NCBI RefSeq assembly: GCF_039595395.1
Contig: NZ_JBCNLP010000001.1
Location: forward strand, 1,860,001-1,924,000
Direction: 5' to 3'
Length of the DNA stretch: 64,000 nucleotides
From: Novosphingobium sp.
GTDB lineage: Bacteria; Pseudomonadota; Alphaproteobacteria; Sphingomonadales; Sphingomonadaceae
Under the pieces are notes generated by a model. It did no database searches and was not told the origin of the DNA. It saw only the letters and a program-made list of their open reading frames with translations. Below are positions 51,932-60,699 of this stretch, piece by piece. Made by a program: the position numbers and the translations under genes. Within the stretch, counting starts at the first letter, position 1; each line of letters starts with the position of its first letter.

Positions 51932-52843
51932 CTATTTCGCAGGTGCGGTGGGCGTTTCGTAAACCGCGGTCAGCTTCGCCCCTTTCAGCGGATTGTTGCC
52001 ATCCTTGCCGGGCTTGAGTTCCCCCAGCCCCAGCGGCCTGGCGAGCCGGATGTCGAGGTCGAAATGGCCCGTGGGATGCGGAAAATCGCGCGTAAAGCGG
52101 ATCAGCGCATCGCGGCTGGCCGCATCCACCAGACTGTCGGGCAGTTTGCGCAGATCCGCTTCGGCCTTTTTCTGCCATTTGGGGATGACCTCGGCCGGAT
52201 CATCGTCAGGCGGGATCATTGCGATGATCATGGGCATCAGCATGCCCTCGAACAGGGTGCGGTTGTCCAGAACGAGCCGCGTGTGCAAAATCCGCAAGCC
52301 GCCTTTCATATCCTGAAGCGAGGGCTGATCGGGTCCGCCCGCTTCGTCAGGCGCGAAACTGGCCTCGACCTCAAAGCCGATATGGCCGATCCACGGGCTT
52401 TCCAGCGCCAGTTCGCGGATGACGATCTGTTTGCTGGCCAGATCGAACCCGGCATCGAGCCGCACATCGAAGGGTTTTTGCGTCAGCGCGATCTGATAGC
52501 GCGTGTGCGAATTGCCGATCTGCGGGAAAAAGCGGATGCCCCTGGCCGTCAGCTTGATGTGGCTGGGGAAGGTTTTCGACTTGCGATCCCACCCTTCCAG
52601 CCCCGCCACGCTCAGATCCGCGATCATCCAGGACTGATAGGTGCCCTTTTTGAGCTGCACATCGGTGATATGGCAGCCCGCCTCGGTCATCTCCACCTTG
52701 CTCTGCGGCGTGACGGCCTTTTCCAGCAGCCCGGTCACAAAGGCGCAACCCTTGGGCGTGGGCGCGGCCTCCGCCCTGTCCGTCACGGCGAGCGCCAGCA
52801 GGGCCGATAGCAGCATGCCGGCAGAATATCGCTTGATGCTCAT
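51932..52843 (-). CDS. Exported protein of unknown function
   Basis: The 303-residue protein opens with MSIKRYSAGMLLSALLALAV and a signal cleavage after EAA. Two cysteines at KGCAFVTGLLEK and EAGCHITDVQLKKG could form a disulfide. Beta-rich segments follow (ELALESPWIGHIGFEVEAS, LRILHTRLVLDNRTLFEG), ending with an amphipathic C-terminus. No family could be named. ATG 52843 is used because the signal peptide begins there. It is divergent from the lipoprotein gene by 189 bp. It belongs to the run of exported proteins. Confidence 0.65.
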   Translation of the reverse strand: MSIKRYSAGMLLSALLALAVTDRAEAAPTPKGCAFVTGLLEKAVTPQSKVEMTEAGCHITDVQLKKGTYQSWMIADLSVAGLEGWDRKSKTFPSHIKLTARGIRFFPQIGNSHTRYQIALTQKPFDVRLDAGFDLASKQIVIRELALESPWIGHIGFEVEASFAPDEAGGPDQPSLQDMKGGLRILHTRLVLDNRTLFEGMLMPMIIAMIPPDDDPAEVIPKWQKKAEADLRKLPDSLVDAASRDALIRFTRDFPHPTGHFDLDIRLARPLGLGELKPGKDGNNPLKGAKLTAVYETPTAPAK

Positions 52844-53032
52844 GCAGTGATCCTGATGCTGTCGATTGAAACATCGGCTATTCGTGATGGCGCCGCGCCG
52901 CAAGGGTGGAACGCGCTGTGAAGAGGTAAAGCGTGTTTTCGGTGTTGGCAGGAACCGGTTTGTGCTCTGGCGGTTCAGGATCGGGCCTTTATCAGGGCCA
53001 TCGCGATATCGGGAAGATGAAAGGCTGATGGG

Positions 53033-53635
53033 TTGAAGGTTTTTGCATATGGTTGCCTTGCCGCGGCCAGTATGGCGCTGGCGGGATGCGCGGCGGATCG
53101 CGGGGGCTCCTATCTGGCGCCGGTCAATCTTCAGCCCTCCGGCCCGGCGCAATTGGGCTCTGGTCGCTATCTCTATCAGTTCGAACTGCGCGACGCCCGC
53201 CATGCGCTTGAACCGAACAAGCCCTTTGCGCTCAGCACCCAGAATATGCGGGGCCATGGCCTGCCTTTCGTGGCGGATGCCAAAAAGGTCTATCAGGGCG
53301 TGACCGATGCGCAGGGGCGCACACCGATCATCGCGTTGCCCTTCCGGGTGAAGCCCGCCAACTGGCGCCTGCGCGAAAGGTTCGGCTCGGGGCCCAATGG
53401 CGAGGATTTCCATCTCACCGACCCGAAAGGCAAACATGGGCTGCCGGGTATGGGCTATGTGCTGGTGGTCTGCTCGAAGCCGCCCCGGCATTATGAGGGC
53501 GTCAGCAATGCGCAGGGCTATACCGCCTATGTCGCGACCGAGCAGGCCGAGCAGGTGCTGGTCTATGTCGATGGCGGCGACGAGGATATCGACGCCAGGG
53601 TCAAGGATGGGTGCGGGGCGGACAAAGGCTCGTAA
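53033..53635 (+). CDS. Putative lipoprotein of unknown function
   Basis: The 200-residue protein has a lipobox LAGC (MALAGCAAD) near residue 19, so it should be lipidated and anchored in the membrane. The start is a TTG at 53033 (MKVFAYG), weakly supported. Segments include RYLYQFELRDARHALEPNKP, VYQGVTDAQGRTPIIALPF, and YVLVVCSKPPRHYEGVSNAQ. The GVTDAQGRT and GVSNAQGYT pieces look like repeated beta turns with D/N-A-Q-G. The family is unknown. It is divergent from the exported protein gene at 51932. Confidence 0.6.
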   Translation: MKVFAYGCLAAASMALAGCAADRGGSYLAPVNLQPSGPAQLGSGRYLYQFELRDARHALEPNKPFALSTQNMRGHGLPFVADAKKVYQGVTDAQGRTPIIALPFRVKPANWRLRERFGSGPNGEDFHLTDPKGKHGLPGMGYVLVVCSKPPRHYEGVSNAQGYTAYVATEQAEQVLVYVDGGDEDIDARVKDGCGADKGS

Positions 53636-53723
53636 GCTGCCGTGTCGCGGATGCCATGAGCGGATCAGGGAATACGCCTAAAAGCGATTGCCGCAACGCA
53701 GCAAAGCGATATAACCCAAGCCC

Positions 53724-55640
53724 ATGGATCGAGCCGTTACAGCGCCACTGGCCCATCGTGGCGATATCGACGGCCTGCGTGCCCTCGCCATTCTGCCTAT
53801 TCTGTTCCTGCATTGCGGCCTGCCGGGCCTGCGCGGCGGCTTTGTCGGGGTCGACGTCTTTTTCGTCATTTCCGGCTATCTGATCACCGCGATCATCGGG
53901 CGCGAAATGGCCGAGGGGCACTTCACCCTGATGGGCTTCTACCGCCGCCGCATCGTGCGCATCCTGCCTGCGCTGGCGGTGATGATGGTGGTGATGCTGG
54001 GCGTGGCGCTGCTCACCATGTGGCCGGTAAGGCTGCGCGATCTGGGCCAGTCGGTCACGGCGACCAGCGCCTTTGCCTCCAACATCTATTTCTATTTCAC
54101 CGCCGATTATTTCGCTCAGGCCTCCGACGCCAAGCCGCTGGTGCACACATGGTCGCTGGCGGTGGAGGAGCAGTTCTACCTGATCTATCCGTTGCTGCTC
54201 TCGCTGCTGGTCCGCCGCCCGATGGGTGAGGCGCGGCGCTGGGTGATCGGCGCCTCGGTGCTCTCGCTGCTGGGCGGCTGGGCGTGGGGGCTGGCCGACA
54301 GCACGGGCGCCTTCTTCCTGCTGCCCTCGCGCATCTGGGAGCTGATGGCAGGCGCTCTGGTTGCGCTGGGCGCGGTGAAGGTGCCGGGTGACAAGGCCAA
54401 GCGCGACGTGCTGAGCCTTGCCGCTCTGGCGGCGATTGGCGGAAGCTGCGTGCTGCTCAAGGCGACATGGTCCTTCCCGTCGCCCACCGCAGTGCCAGCG
54501 GTGGCGGGGGCGGCGCTGCTGATCGCGCTGGGGCCCGATACGGTGGCGGCGCGCATTCTGTCGTGGATGCCGTTTCGTGCGGTCGGGCTGATCTCCTATT
54601 CGGTCTATCTCTGGCATCGCCCGATCATCGCCTTTTACGAGATGAACCAGGGCGTGGAATGGGCAAGCTGGACGGCGAAGCTGACGCTGTTCGCCTTGTG
54701 CCTGCTGGCCGGAGCGCTGAGTTATTGGCTGGTGGAAAAGCCCGCGCTGCGCCGCTGGCGGCATGGCAAGAGCCGGGGCCCGCATGTTGCGGCGCTGGTC
54801 GGTCTGGTGGGCATGGCGCTGGTGGGGCAGGCGGTGGCGGCCAATTCCGAGCATATCCGCCCCATCGCGCCTGATGTCCGCCGCATCGTGAGCTATCTGG
54901 ACTGGGACAAGACCCCCGCGGGCGAGCGCCAGTTCAGCACCGGACACTGCTTTATCCTGCCCACCGATGGCTCGCCCGATGACCGGGCCGATCATCTGGC
55001 CTGTGTCACGCCGCAGCCCGGACAGCGCCATGTGATGCTGGTGGGCGATAGCCATGCCGCCCAGCTCTCGCAGGCCCTGCGTGAGGCTTTGGCGAAAGGC
55101 CCCGCGCCTGCCCAACTCCTGCAGGTGACGGCGGCGGGATGTCGTCCGCTGATCGAGGGGCCGGGGCTGCCGCGCTGTCGCCGCATCCATGCGCGCGGCT
55201 TTGCTCTGGTGGCGGCGCACCGCGTGGATGAGGTCATTCTCGCCGGGCGGTGGGCTCCCAACGAGATTCCGAACCTGCTGGCCACGATCCGCACACTTCA
55301 GGCCGATGGTGCCCGCGTGACGGTGGTCGGCCCGATGGTGGAGTATGATGCCGATATGCCCTCGCTGCTGGGCCATGCCTGGGAGAAGGCCGACCGGGGC
55401 GGCGCCGACCCGCTGGCCTCGCATCGCCTGATGGACCGCATCGCGCTCGATCGCGAGATGACGCAGGCGATGCAAGGCAAGGGCGTGACCTTCGTGTCGG
55501 CCACAGCGCTGGAATGCCCGGATGGCCGCTGCCGCATGCTGGCGAGCGACGGGGCACCGATCCATTTCGACCATTCGCATCTGACGCCGGGCGGCGCGCG
55601 CGATCTGGTGGCGGCCATTCTGGCGATGCAAAAGCGGTAA
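53724..55640 (+). CDS. Acyltransferase 3 with C-terminal SGNH hydrolase domain (OafA-like)
   Basis: The 638-residue protein combines an N-terminal membrane acyltransferase (about 10 helices, residues 10-380) with a periplasmic SGNH domain (about 400-638). The first has IDGLRALAILPILFLH, GFVGVDVFFVISGYLITAII and HTWSLAVEEQFYLIYPLL. The SGNH domain has VMLVGDSHAAQLSQAL with the nucleophile Ser, then a late HFDHSHLTPGGARDL block with catalytic Asp and His. Such proteins O-acetylate polysaccharides or peptidoglycan. The ATG at 53724 is the first good start. It is followed 77 bp later by the LamG protein. Confidence 0.9.
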   Translation: MDRAVTAPLAHRGDIDGLRALAILPILFLHCGLPGLRGGFVGVDVFFVISGYLITAIIGREMAEGHFTLMGFYRRRIVRILPALAVMMVVMLGVALLTMWPVRLRDLGQSVTATSAFASNIYFYFTADYFAQASDAKPLVHTWSLAVEEQFYLIYPLLLSLLVRRPMGEARRWVIGASVLSLLGGWAWGLADSTGAFFLLPSRIWELMAGALVALGAVKVPGDKAKRDVLSLAALAAIGGSCVLLKATWSFPSPTAVPAVAGAALLIALGPDTVAARILSWMPFRAVGLISYSVYLWHRPIIAFYEMNQGVEWASWTAKLTLFALCLLAGALSYWLVEKPALRRWRHGKSRGPHVAALVGLVGMALVGQAVAANSEHIRPIAPDVRRIVSYLDWDKTPAGERQFSTGHCFILPTDGSPDDRADHLACVTPQPGQRHVMLVGDSHAAQLSQALREALAKGPAPAQLLQVTAAGCRPLIEGPGLPRCRRIHARGFALVAAHRVDEVILAGRWAPNEIPNLLATIRTLQADGARVTVVGPMVEYDADMPSLLGHAWEKADRGGADPLASHRLMDRIALDREMTQAMQGKGVTFVSATALECPDGRCRMLASDGAPIHFDHSHLTPGGARDLVAAILAMQKR

Positions 55641-55717
55641 CGCCGACGGCTTGCCATCGTAAGACAATCGGTGAATGGTACACCCGGACGCCGGACAGGG
55701 CGTCAGGGAGAGAGGAT

Positions 55718-56398
55718 GTGCTGTTGAACCGTCGCGGGGTGATGCTGGGTGGTGCCGCCATGGGGCTGATGCCCAAAGCCGCGCTTGCTGCCAAAGTCAG
55801 CGCCGCCCAAGCCCCCACTGAATGGCACTTCGACAATCTCGACAGGATCGGCGGCCATGCGGTGAAGGTGCTGGGGCAACCCGGCCTGACCACCAGCCCA
55901 TGGGGCCCGGCCATCGTCTTCGACGGCGCGCATGATGCGCTGCTGATCGATAACCATCCGCTGGCGGGCGCCAAAACCTTTACCTTCGAGGCCCAGTTCC
56001 GCCCCGATGGTGGCGCCTTTGCCCAGCGCTGGTTCCATCTGGAAAGCATTCTCGACCCTGCCGCGGCGCCCGGCGCCAGCACCACGCGCATGCTCTTCGA
56101 GCTGCGGGTGGCCGATGGGCAATGGTATCTTGACGCCTTTGCCACAGGGCCGGGCTACAAGCAGACGCTGATCGTGCCGGGCCGCCGCTATCCGCTGGGG
56201 CAGTGGTATCATGTCGCCCAGAGCTTCGACGGGCAGCATTACCGCAGCTTCGTCAATGGCGAGCTGCAGATGGAAACGCCTTTGCCTTTCGCGCCTCAGG
56301 GGCCGGGGCGGTGCTCGGTGGGGGCGCGGCTCAACGGCGTGGACCATTTCCACGGGGCAATCCGCATGGCGCGGTTTTCGCCCTATGCGGCGATGTAA
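55718..56398 (+). CDS. Tat-exported LamG/concanavalin-like protein
   Basis: The 226-residue protein begins MLLNRRGVMLGGAAMGLMPK, a twin-arginine motif (NRRGVML) followed by a hydrophobic stretch and AALA cleavage, so export by Tat is likely. The mature part is beta-rich with LamG-type segments: HFDNLDRIGGHAVKVLG, FTFEAQFRPDGGAFAQRWFHL and VARFSPYAAM-like end. GTG 55718 is used because GGAG lies seven bases upstream and it puts the RR motif at residue 5. The LamG fold binds carbohydrates, which fits the neighbouring surface-sugar acyltransferase. Confidence 0.75.
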   Translation: MLLNRRGVMLGGAAMGLMPKAALAAKVSAAQAPTEWHFDNLDRIGGHAVKVLGQPGLTTSPWGPAIVFDGAHDALLIDNHPLAGAKTFTFEAQFRPDGGAFAQRWFHLESILDPAAAPGASTTRMLFELRVADGQWYLDAFATGPGYKQTLIVPGRRYPLGQWYHVAQSFDGQHYRSFVNGELQMETPLPFAPQGPGRCSVGARLNGVDHFHGAIRMARFSPYAAM

Positions 56399-56402
56399 GG
56401 CG

Positions 56403-57740
56403 CTATAACTTGTCGAAGACCGATCCCATGCGCGGGGCGAACAGCCGCTCATAGGTGCGCAGCAGATGGGCGTCGGTCATGCCCGAGACATAGTCGCAGA
56501 TGATGCGCAGCGGGTCCGGGGCGCGATCCAGCTTCGCCTGAATGTCGATGGGCAGGAAGGCGCTGGGCTCCGACTTCATCACCTCGAAGACGGCGATGAC
56601 CATCTGCTGGCCCTTGAACTCCAGATGCTGGACGCTGGGGCTGCGGATCACCGTTTGATAGACGAAATCGGTCACCGCTTTCAGGAAATCCGCGACGGGC
56701 CCCGGCAGGCTGGCGCGATAGCGCAGGCGCGGTTCGTGGAAAGCTTCATCCTGCGCGAAACATACCTGCGGAATCACGAAATTGAGGATGCGGTTGATCT
56801 GGTGCTTGCGCTTGCCGCCATCGGCAAACAGCCTTTTGGCCAGTTCGCCATGCACATCATTGCCATATTCGCCGGGATACTGCTGGGCGAGATAATCGAG
56901 CAGGCCCTTGCAGCGCTCGGCGGGCAGATGGCGGTGGAACTGGGCGGCATCCACCAGCTTCAGCGCCAGCGCATCCTCCATATCGTGGATGCCAAAGCTG
57001 ATATCGTCGGCCAGATCCATGATCGAGCAGGCCAGCGACTTGTGCCGCGCCCGCCCATGCTTGCCCTCGCGCATGTCGAAGCTGATGAAGCGCTCGCGGT
57101 CGCTGTCATCCAGCGGCGCCAGCACCCAGTCCACGACGTCGCTCTCGCCGTCGAGATAGCATTTGGGCGGCACCGAGGCATGGCGATCAAGCAGAGGCGT
57201 CCCGCTGGTGCCGTCCAGCATCGCCGGGCGCAGCGCGGGATTGGCGACCTGCGCATAGGCCACCGGATATTTCAGCACGCCCAGCAAGGTCTCGCGGGTC
57301 AGATTGGAGCCATGCCTGGCCGAGAACTTCTCCAGCCTTGAGAGGATGCGCAAGGTCTGCCCATTGCCCTCGAAACCGCCATTGTCGCGCATGCAATAGT
57401 TGAGTGCCACCTCGCCGCCATGGCCGAAGGGCGGATGGCCCAGATCATGCGTGCAGGCAATTGCCTGGATCAGCGCGTGATCGGGCAGATGCTCCAGCGC
57501 GGGATGGGTGGGCTCATTGTGGCGCAACTGCTTGATCAGGCCGCCCGCGATCTGGGCCACCTCCAGCGAATGGGTGAGGCGGGTGCGGTAGAAATCGCTG
57601 TCGCCCAGATTGAGGATCTGCGTCTTGCCCTGCAGCCGCCGGAACGAGGCCGAATGCACCACCCGTCCGTAATCGACATCGCCGGGGCTGCGCGCGTCGA
57701 AGCTCTTGGGGGTTTCGGGGGTTCTGCGTTCCAGCCACAT
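56403..57740 (-). CDS. dGTP triphosphohydrolase family protein (possibly anti-phage)
   Basis: The enzyme hydrolyses dNTPs, especially dGTP, to nucleoside and triphosphate. The 445-residue HD-domain protein has DYGRVVHSASFRRLQGKTQ at the start. The metal-binding HD motif is RLTHSLEVAQIAGG with His57 and then CTHDLGHPPFGHGGE with His98-Asp99. A later Asp is in MDLADDISFGIHDME. This matches dGTPases reported to deplete dNTPs during phage infection, but housekeeping homologues exist. The ATG at 57740 gives MWLERRTPET; a GTG at 57773 adds 11 residues. It is divergent from the GGDEF gene by 178 bp. Confidence 0.85.
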   Translation of the reverse strand: MWLERRTPETPKSFDARSPGDVDYGRVVHSASFRRLQGKTQILNLGDSDFYRTRLTHSLEVAQIAGGLIKQLRHNEPTHPALEHLPDHALIQAIACTHDLGHPPFGHGGEVALNYCMRDNGGFEGNGQTLRILSRLEKFSARHGSNLTRETLLGVLKYPVAYAQVANPALRPAMLDGTSGTPLLDRHASVPPKCYLDGESDVVDWVLAPLDDSDRERFISFDMREGKHGRARHKSLACSIMDLADDISFGIHDMEDALALKLVDAAQFHRHLPAERCKGLLDYLAQQYPGEYGNDVHGELAKRLFADGGKRKHQINRILNFVIPQVCFAQDEAFHEPRLRYRASLPGPVADFLKAVTDFVYQTVIRSPSVQHLEFKGQQMVIAVFEVMKSEPSAFLPIDIQAKLDRAPDPLRIICDYVSGMTDAHLLRTYERLFAPRMGSVFDKL

Positions 57741-57918
57741 CGATCCCGCATCATCCTTCTGCTCGCTGATCACGGATGCTGTGGGATATTGCCGCCGCGC
57801 TGGCAAGGCCCCCCGAGAGCTTCGACGCGCGCAGCCCACAGGCCCGTTAATCATAGTCTCTCGACTGGTTTTAACCACTTGGGTGCATTGCCGCGCATGG
57901 AGGGATGGGAGGCAAGAC

Positions 57919-59355
57919 GTGAAGGACTGGCAGGATCAGTTCCATCGCCTGCTCGATGCCCATGGCGCGATCATCGCGGCGGCAGGCCAGATCGAGGCGG
58001 TGTTTGAAGCGGTGGTGACAGCGGTCTTCGTGGCGATGCCGCAAGCCAGCGGCGCCGTCATCGAGATGCGCGACGGCGAGGAGATCGTCTATCGCGCGGC
58101 CAGCGGCGCCATGCTGCGCGACCGGATCGGGTTGCGCATGAAGCTGGCGGGCAGCCTGTCGGGCACCTGCCTGCTGAGCGGCGAGGCACTGCTCTGCCAT
58201 GACAGCGAGAGCGACAACCGCGTCAACCGCGAGGCCTGCCGGGCCACGCATGTCCGCTCGATGGTGGTGGTGCCGATCCCGTTTCAGGGCGAGCATGTCG
58301 GCGTGCTCAAGGTGTTTTCCAGCCAGCCCGAGGCCTTCGGTCAGGACGATATGATGGTGGCCGGGCTGCTGGTCGCCCCCATCGCCTGCGGCATCGCCAG
58401 CGCCGTCCAGATCGAGACCGCGCAAAACCACAGGAGCATGGCCCGCCGTTTCGAGGCAACCTTCGAACAGGCGGCGGTCGGCATGGTGCATGTCGGCCCG
58501 GATGGCCGCTTTCTGCGGGTGAACAAGCGGTTCTGCGTGGTGACCGGGCGCAGCGCCGATGAGCTGTGCCAGCTTACCTTTCAGGACATCACCCATCCCG
58601 ACGATCTGGCGCTCGATCTGGAGCAGCTTGCCGCGTTGACGGCCGGAGAGATCGACCACTATCAGCTCGAAAAGCGCTATCTGCTGCCCGATGGCGGTGC
58701 GGTCTGGACCTATCTGACCGTTTCGATGGTGACGCTGGAGGATGGCACGCCCGACTTTTTCCTCGCCGTGGTGGAGGATATCTCCCAGCGCAAGGAGGCC
58801 GAAAACCTGGCCCTGCGCGACGCGCTGACCGGCCTGCCCAACCGCCGCGCCATGCTTCAGCGGCTGGCGACCGAGATGGGCGGGCTGCCCGAGGCGCCGC
58901 GCAGTCTGGCGGTGGCCTATCTCGATCTCGATCACTTCAAGCAGGTCAATGACCGGCTGGGCCATGCGGTGGGCGATGCCTGTCTGGTCGAGGTGGCGCG
59001 CGGCATTCAGGGCGCGATCCGTGGCGGGGATACGCTCTATCGCATTGCGGGCGATGAGTTCGTGCTGCTGCTGCCCGGCGCGGGGATGGAGGATGTCGAT
59101 GGCATTCTGCGCCGCCTCAACGATGCGATTGCCTTGCGCATCGCCCATACCGACTGGCGGGTGGGGGTGAGTTCAGGGGCGGTGGTGTTGATGCCGGGGA
59201 CGAAGGCCTCGGTCGAGGAGGTGATCAATGCTGCCGACAGGATCATGTATGAAATCAAGAAGATCAGGGACGATCTTGGCGAAGATGATGAAGTGATCGC
59301 CCATCACAGAGTGCGCAGCTTCGAGGATATCGTGGAGATGGCCCCGCGGCAGTGA
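57919..59355 (+). CDS. GAF-PAS-GGDEF diguanylate cyclase
   Basis: The 478-residue soluble signalling protein has a GAF domain (about 15-165, VYRAASGAMLRDRIGLRMKL), a PAS domain (about 175-300, FEATFEQAAVGMVHVGPDGR) and a GGDEF domain (about 310-465). GGDEF is AGDEF at 377-381, a known active variant. The RGGD motif five residues upstream is the product-inhibition I-site. LALRDALTGLPNRRAMLQRL is the domain start. GTG 57919 has GGGAGG six bases upstream. Cyclic di-GMP from this enzyme could control EPS or motility. It is divergent from the dGTPase-like gene. Confidence 0.9.
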   Translation: MKDWQDQFHRLLDAHGAIIAAAGQIEAVFEAVVTAVFVAMPQASGAVIEMRDGEEIVYRAASGAMLRDRIGLRMKLAGSLSGTCLLSGEALLCHDSESDNRVNREACRATHVRSMVVVPIPFQGEHVGVLKVFSSQPEAFGQDDMMVAGLLVAPIACGIASAVQIETAQNHRSMARRFEATFEQAAVGMVHVGPDGRFLRVNKRFCVVTGRSADELCQLTFQDITHPDDLALDLEQLAALTAGEIDHYQLEKRYLLPDGGAVWTYLTVSMVTLEDGTPDFFLAVVEDISQRKEAENLALRDALTGLPNRRAMLQRLATEMGGLPEAPRSLAVAYLDLDHFKQVNDRLGHAVGDACLVEVARGIQGAIRGGDTLYRIAGDEFVLLLPGAGMEDVDGILRRLNDAIALRIAHTDWRVGVSSGAVVLMPGTKASVEEVINAADRIMYEIKKIRDDLGEDDEVIAHHRVRSFEDIVEMAPRQ

Positions 59356-59389
59356 TGGCGGGGCTCTCTGCGGATATCAGCACCACATA

Positions 59390-60172
59390 TCAGCACCACA
59401 GGGCCCCCGCCTTCAGATGGGGGGTGGTGCATTTGGCGTTGGGCACGGGCAGCTTCATGCCCGGATGCCACAGGCCCAGCCGCTGCAGGATGTTGGGCAT
59501 GTCGGAATCGATCGCCGCCAGCGGATTGCCGTCGCCATAGCGGGTCGCGCTGCGATAGCGCAGGGCCTGCGTATAGATGCCGTTCGCGCCCGGCTTGCTG
59601 ACCGTGATCCAGAAGCCGAAAGGCGCATCGCTGGTCGGCTCGGCCCAGATGATCGCGCCGCGCAGCGGGCCGCTTTCCATATAGCGGATTTCCTGATTGT
59701 TGTTCCGCCCGGTCTGCGCGCGATAGGCAAGGGTGAAACCGTCCTTCGCCTTGTCATAGGTGAGGGCGGCAAAGCCCACGCGCTGGTCGTTGTTGACGGC
59801 ATGAATGCTGGAGACGCCGACCAGCAGCAGCGGGCTGCCCTCACGCGGATAGACGATGCGGGCGTCATTGAGATAATGGGCGTCCGAATAGGTATCGCCG
59901 GGCCCATGCGACAGGGCGAGCAGATTGGGCAGGGCGGGGGAGCAACTGCGCCCGCCATCCTTGCTGAGGCACAGGCGGATCGCGCCGGGGACGGTGCCTT
60001 CGTCCATCACCGGGTCGGGCACCTCGGGGCCTTGCGTGGCGGTCAGACGCCATGCCGAATTGGGCCAGTTGATCGAGGCAAGCTCGCCCGGCTTGGCCAT
60101 GGCCGTGCCTGCCGCGCAGAATGCGGCCAGCACCCATGTCGAACGCCACAGCCTTGCCATCATGGTCTTCAT
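59390..60172 (-). CDS. Exported protein of unknown function
   Basis: The 260-residue protein has a signal peptide (MMARLWRSTWVLAAFCAAG, cleavage after AMA). The mature part includes INWPNSAWRLTATQGPEVPD, GAIRLCLSKDGGRSCSPALP with two cysteines, and many beta-like segments. The C-terminus has KCTTPHLKAGALWC with two more cysteines, suggesting disulfides in the periplasm. AGGAG lies three bases from ATG 60172. It could be a small periplasmic domain of unknown type. The neighbouring MerR gene is on the same strand, 25 bases upstream, so the two may share a transcript. Confidence 0.65.
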   Translation of the reverse strand: MKTMMARLWRSTWVLAAFCAAGTAMAKPGELASINWPNSAWRLTATQGPEVPDPVMDEGTVPGAIRLCLSKDGGRSCSPALPNLLALSHGPGDTYSDAHYLNDARIVYPREGSPLLLVGVSSIHAVNNDQRVGFAALTYDKAKDGFTLAYRAQTGRNNNQEIRYMESGPLRGAIIWAEPTSDAPFGFWITVSKPGANGIYTQALRYRSATRYGDGNPLAAIDSDMPNILQRLGLWHPGMKLPVPNAKCTTPHLKAGALWC

Positions 60173-60197
60173 CCGCTCCTGTTGAAGTGCTTCGATA

Positions 60198-60641
60198 TCA
60201 AAGCTCTGCGTGCTGACCAAGCGCCGTGTGGCAGGCGGTGGTCTCGAAGGCTTCGATGATCGGGCAGGGGCCTTCCTGCCCATGCGCGCAATCCCGCGCC
60301 AGACGGGAAAGCGCATCGCGCGCCGCTGTCAGTTCCGCGATGTTGCGCTCCAGCGCGGCGATGCGGGTCTGGGCCATGGCGCGGGCCCTTGGGCGGTCCA
60401 GCGTGCTGTCCAGCGCGATCAACTCGCCGATTTCGTCTAGCGTAAACCCCGCCGTCGCCGCCGAGCGAATAAAGCGCAGCCGCCGCAGATCGCCCTGGCC
60501 ATAGCGGCGGATGCTGCCGCCATGGCCATGCATCTGGCTCTGCGCCGGCACGTCGAGCAGGCCCCGGCGTTGGTAGAAACGGATGGTTTCCACCCCCACG
60601 CCGCCCGCGCGGGCCAGTGTCGAGATCGTCATGTCACTCAT
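60198..60641 (-). CDS. MerR family metal-type regulator (CueR-like metal loop)
   Basis: The 147-residue regulator has a winged HTH (residues 4-70: ISTLARAGGVGVETIRFYQRR) and the dimer helix. The metal loop DCAHGQEGPCPIIEAF has Cys-x7-Cys, the spacing seen in CueR-type copper sensors (from memory of that family). MerR mercury sensors have x8 and need an additional Cys near position 82; the equivalent residue here appears to be Arg. The gene is divergent from the glutaredoxin-MauE gene and overlaps a mer-like dyad promoter. The sensed signal is unknown: copper, another soft metal or redox. Confidence 0.85.
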   Translation of the reverse strand: MSDMTISTLARAGGVGVETIRFYQRRGLLDVPAQSQMHGHGGSIRRYGQGDLRRLRFIRSAATAGFTLDEIGELIALDSTLDRPRARAMAQTRIAALERNIAELTAARDALSRLARDCAHGQEGPCPIIEAFETTACHTALGQHAEL

Positions 60642-60645
60642 GCGC

Positions 60646-60677
60646 TTGACTCCGTACTATGGTACGGAGCGTATAGA
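60646..60677 (+). promoter_or_regulatory. MerR-type promoter with a mer-like operator
   Basis: The -35 TTGACT is followed by a perfect dyad CTCCGTAC-TATG-GTACGGAG (60650-60669) and a -10 TATAGA. Spacing is about 19-20 bp, the long spacer that MerR regulators activate by DNA twisting. The dyad arms TCCGTAC/GTACGGA are those of the classical mer operator (from memory). The dyad starts eight bases upstream of the merR start codon on the other strand. Confidence 0.8.
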
Positions 60678-60699
60678 GCAGGCCTGTCCAACAGGAAAG

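Noticed and set aside
52920..52965. GTGTTTTCGG...GGAACCGG sequence resembling the GCATCGT repeat
   Set aside because: Only the central GAACCGG part matches; the outer stems are missing.
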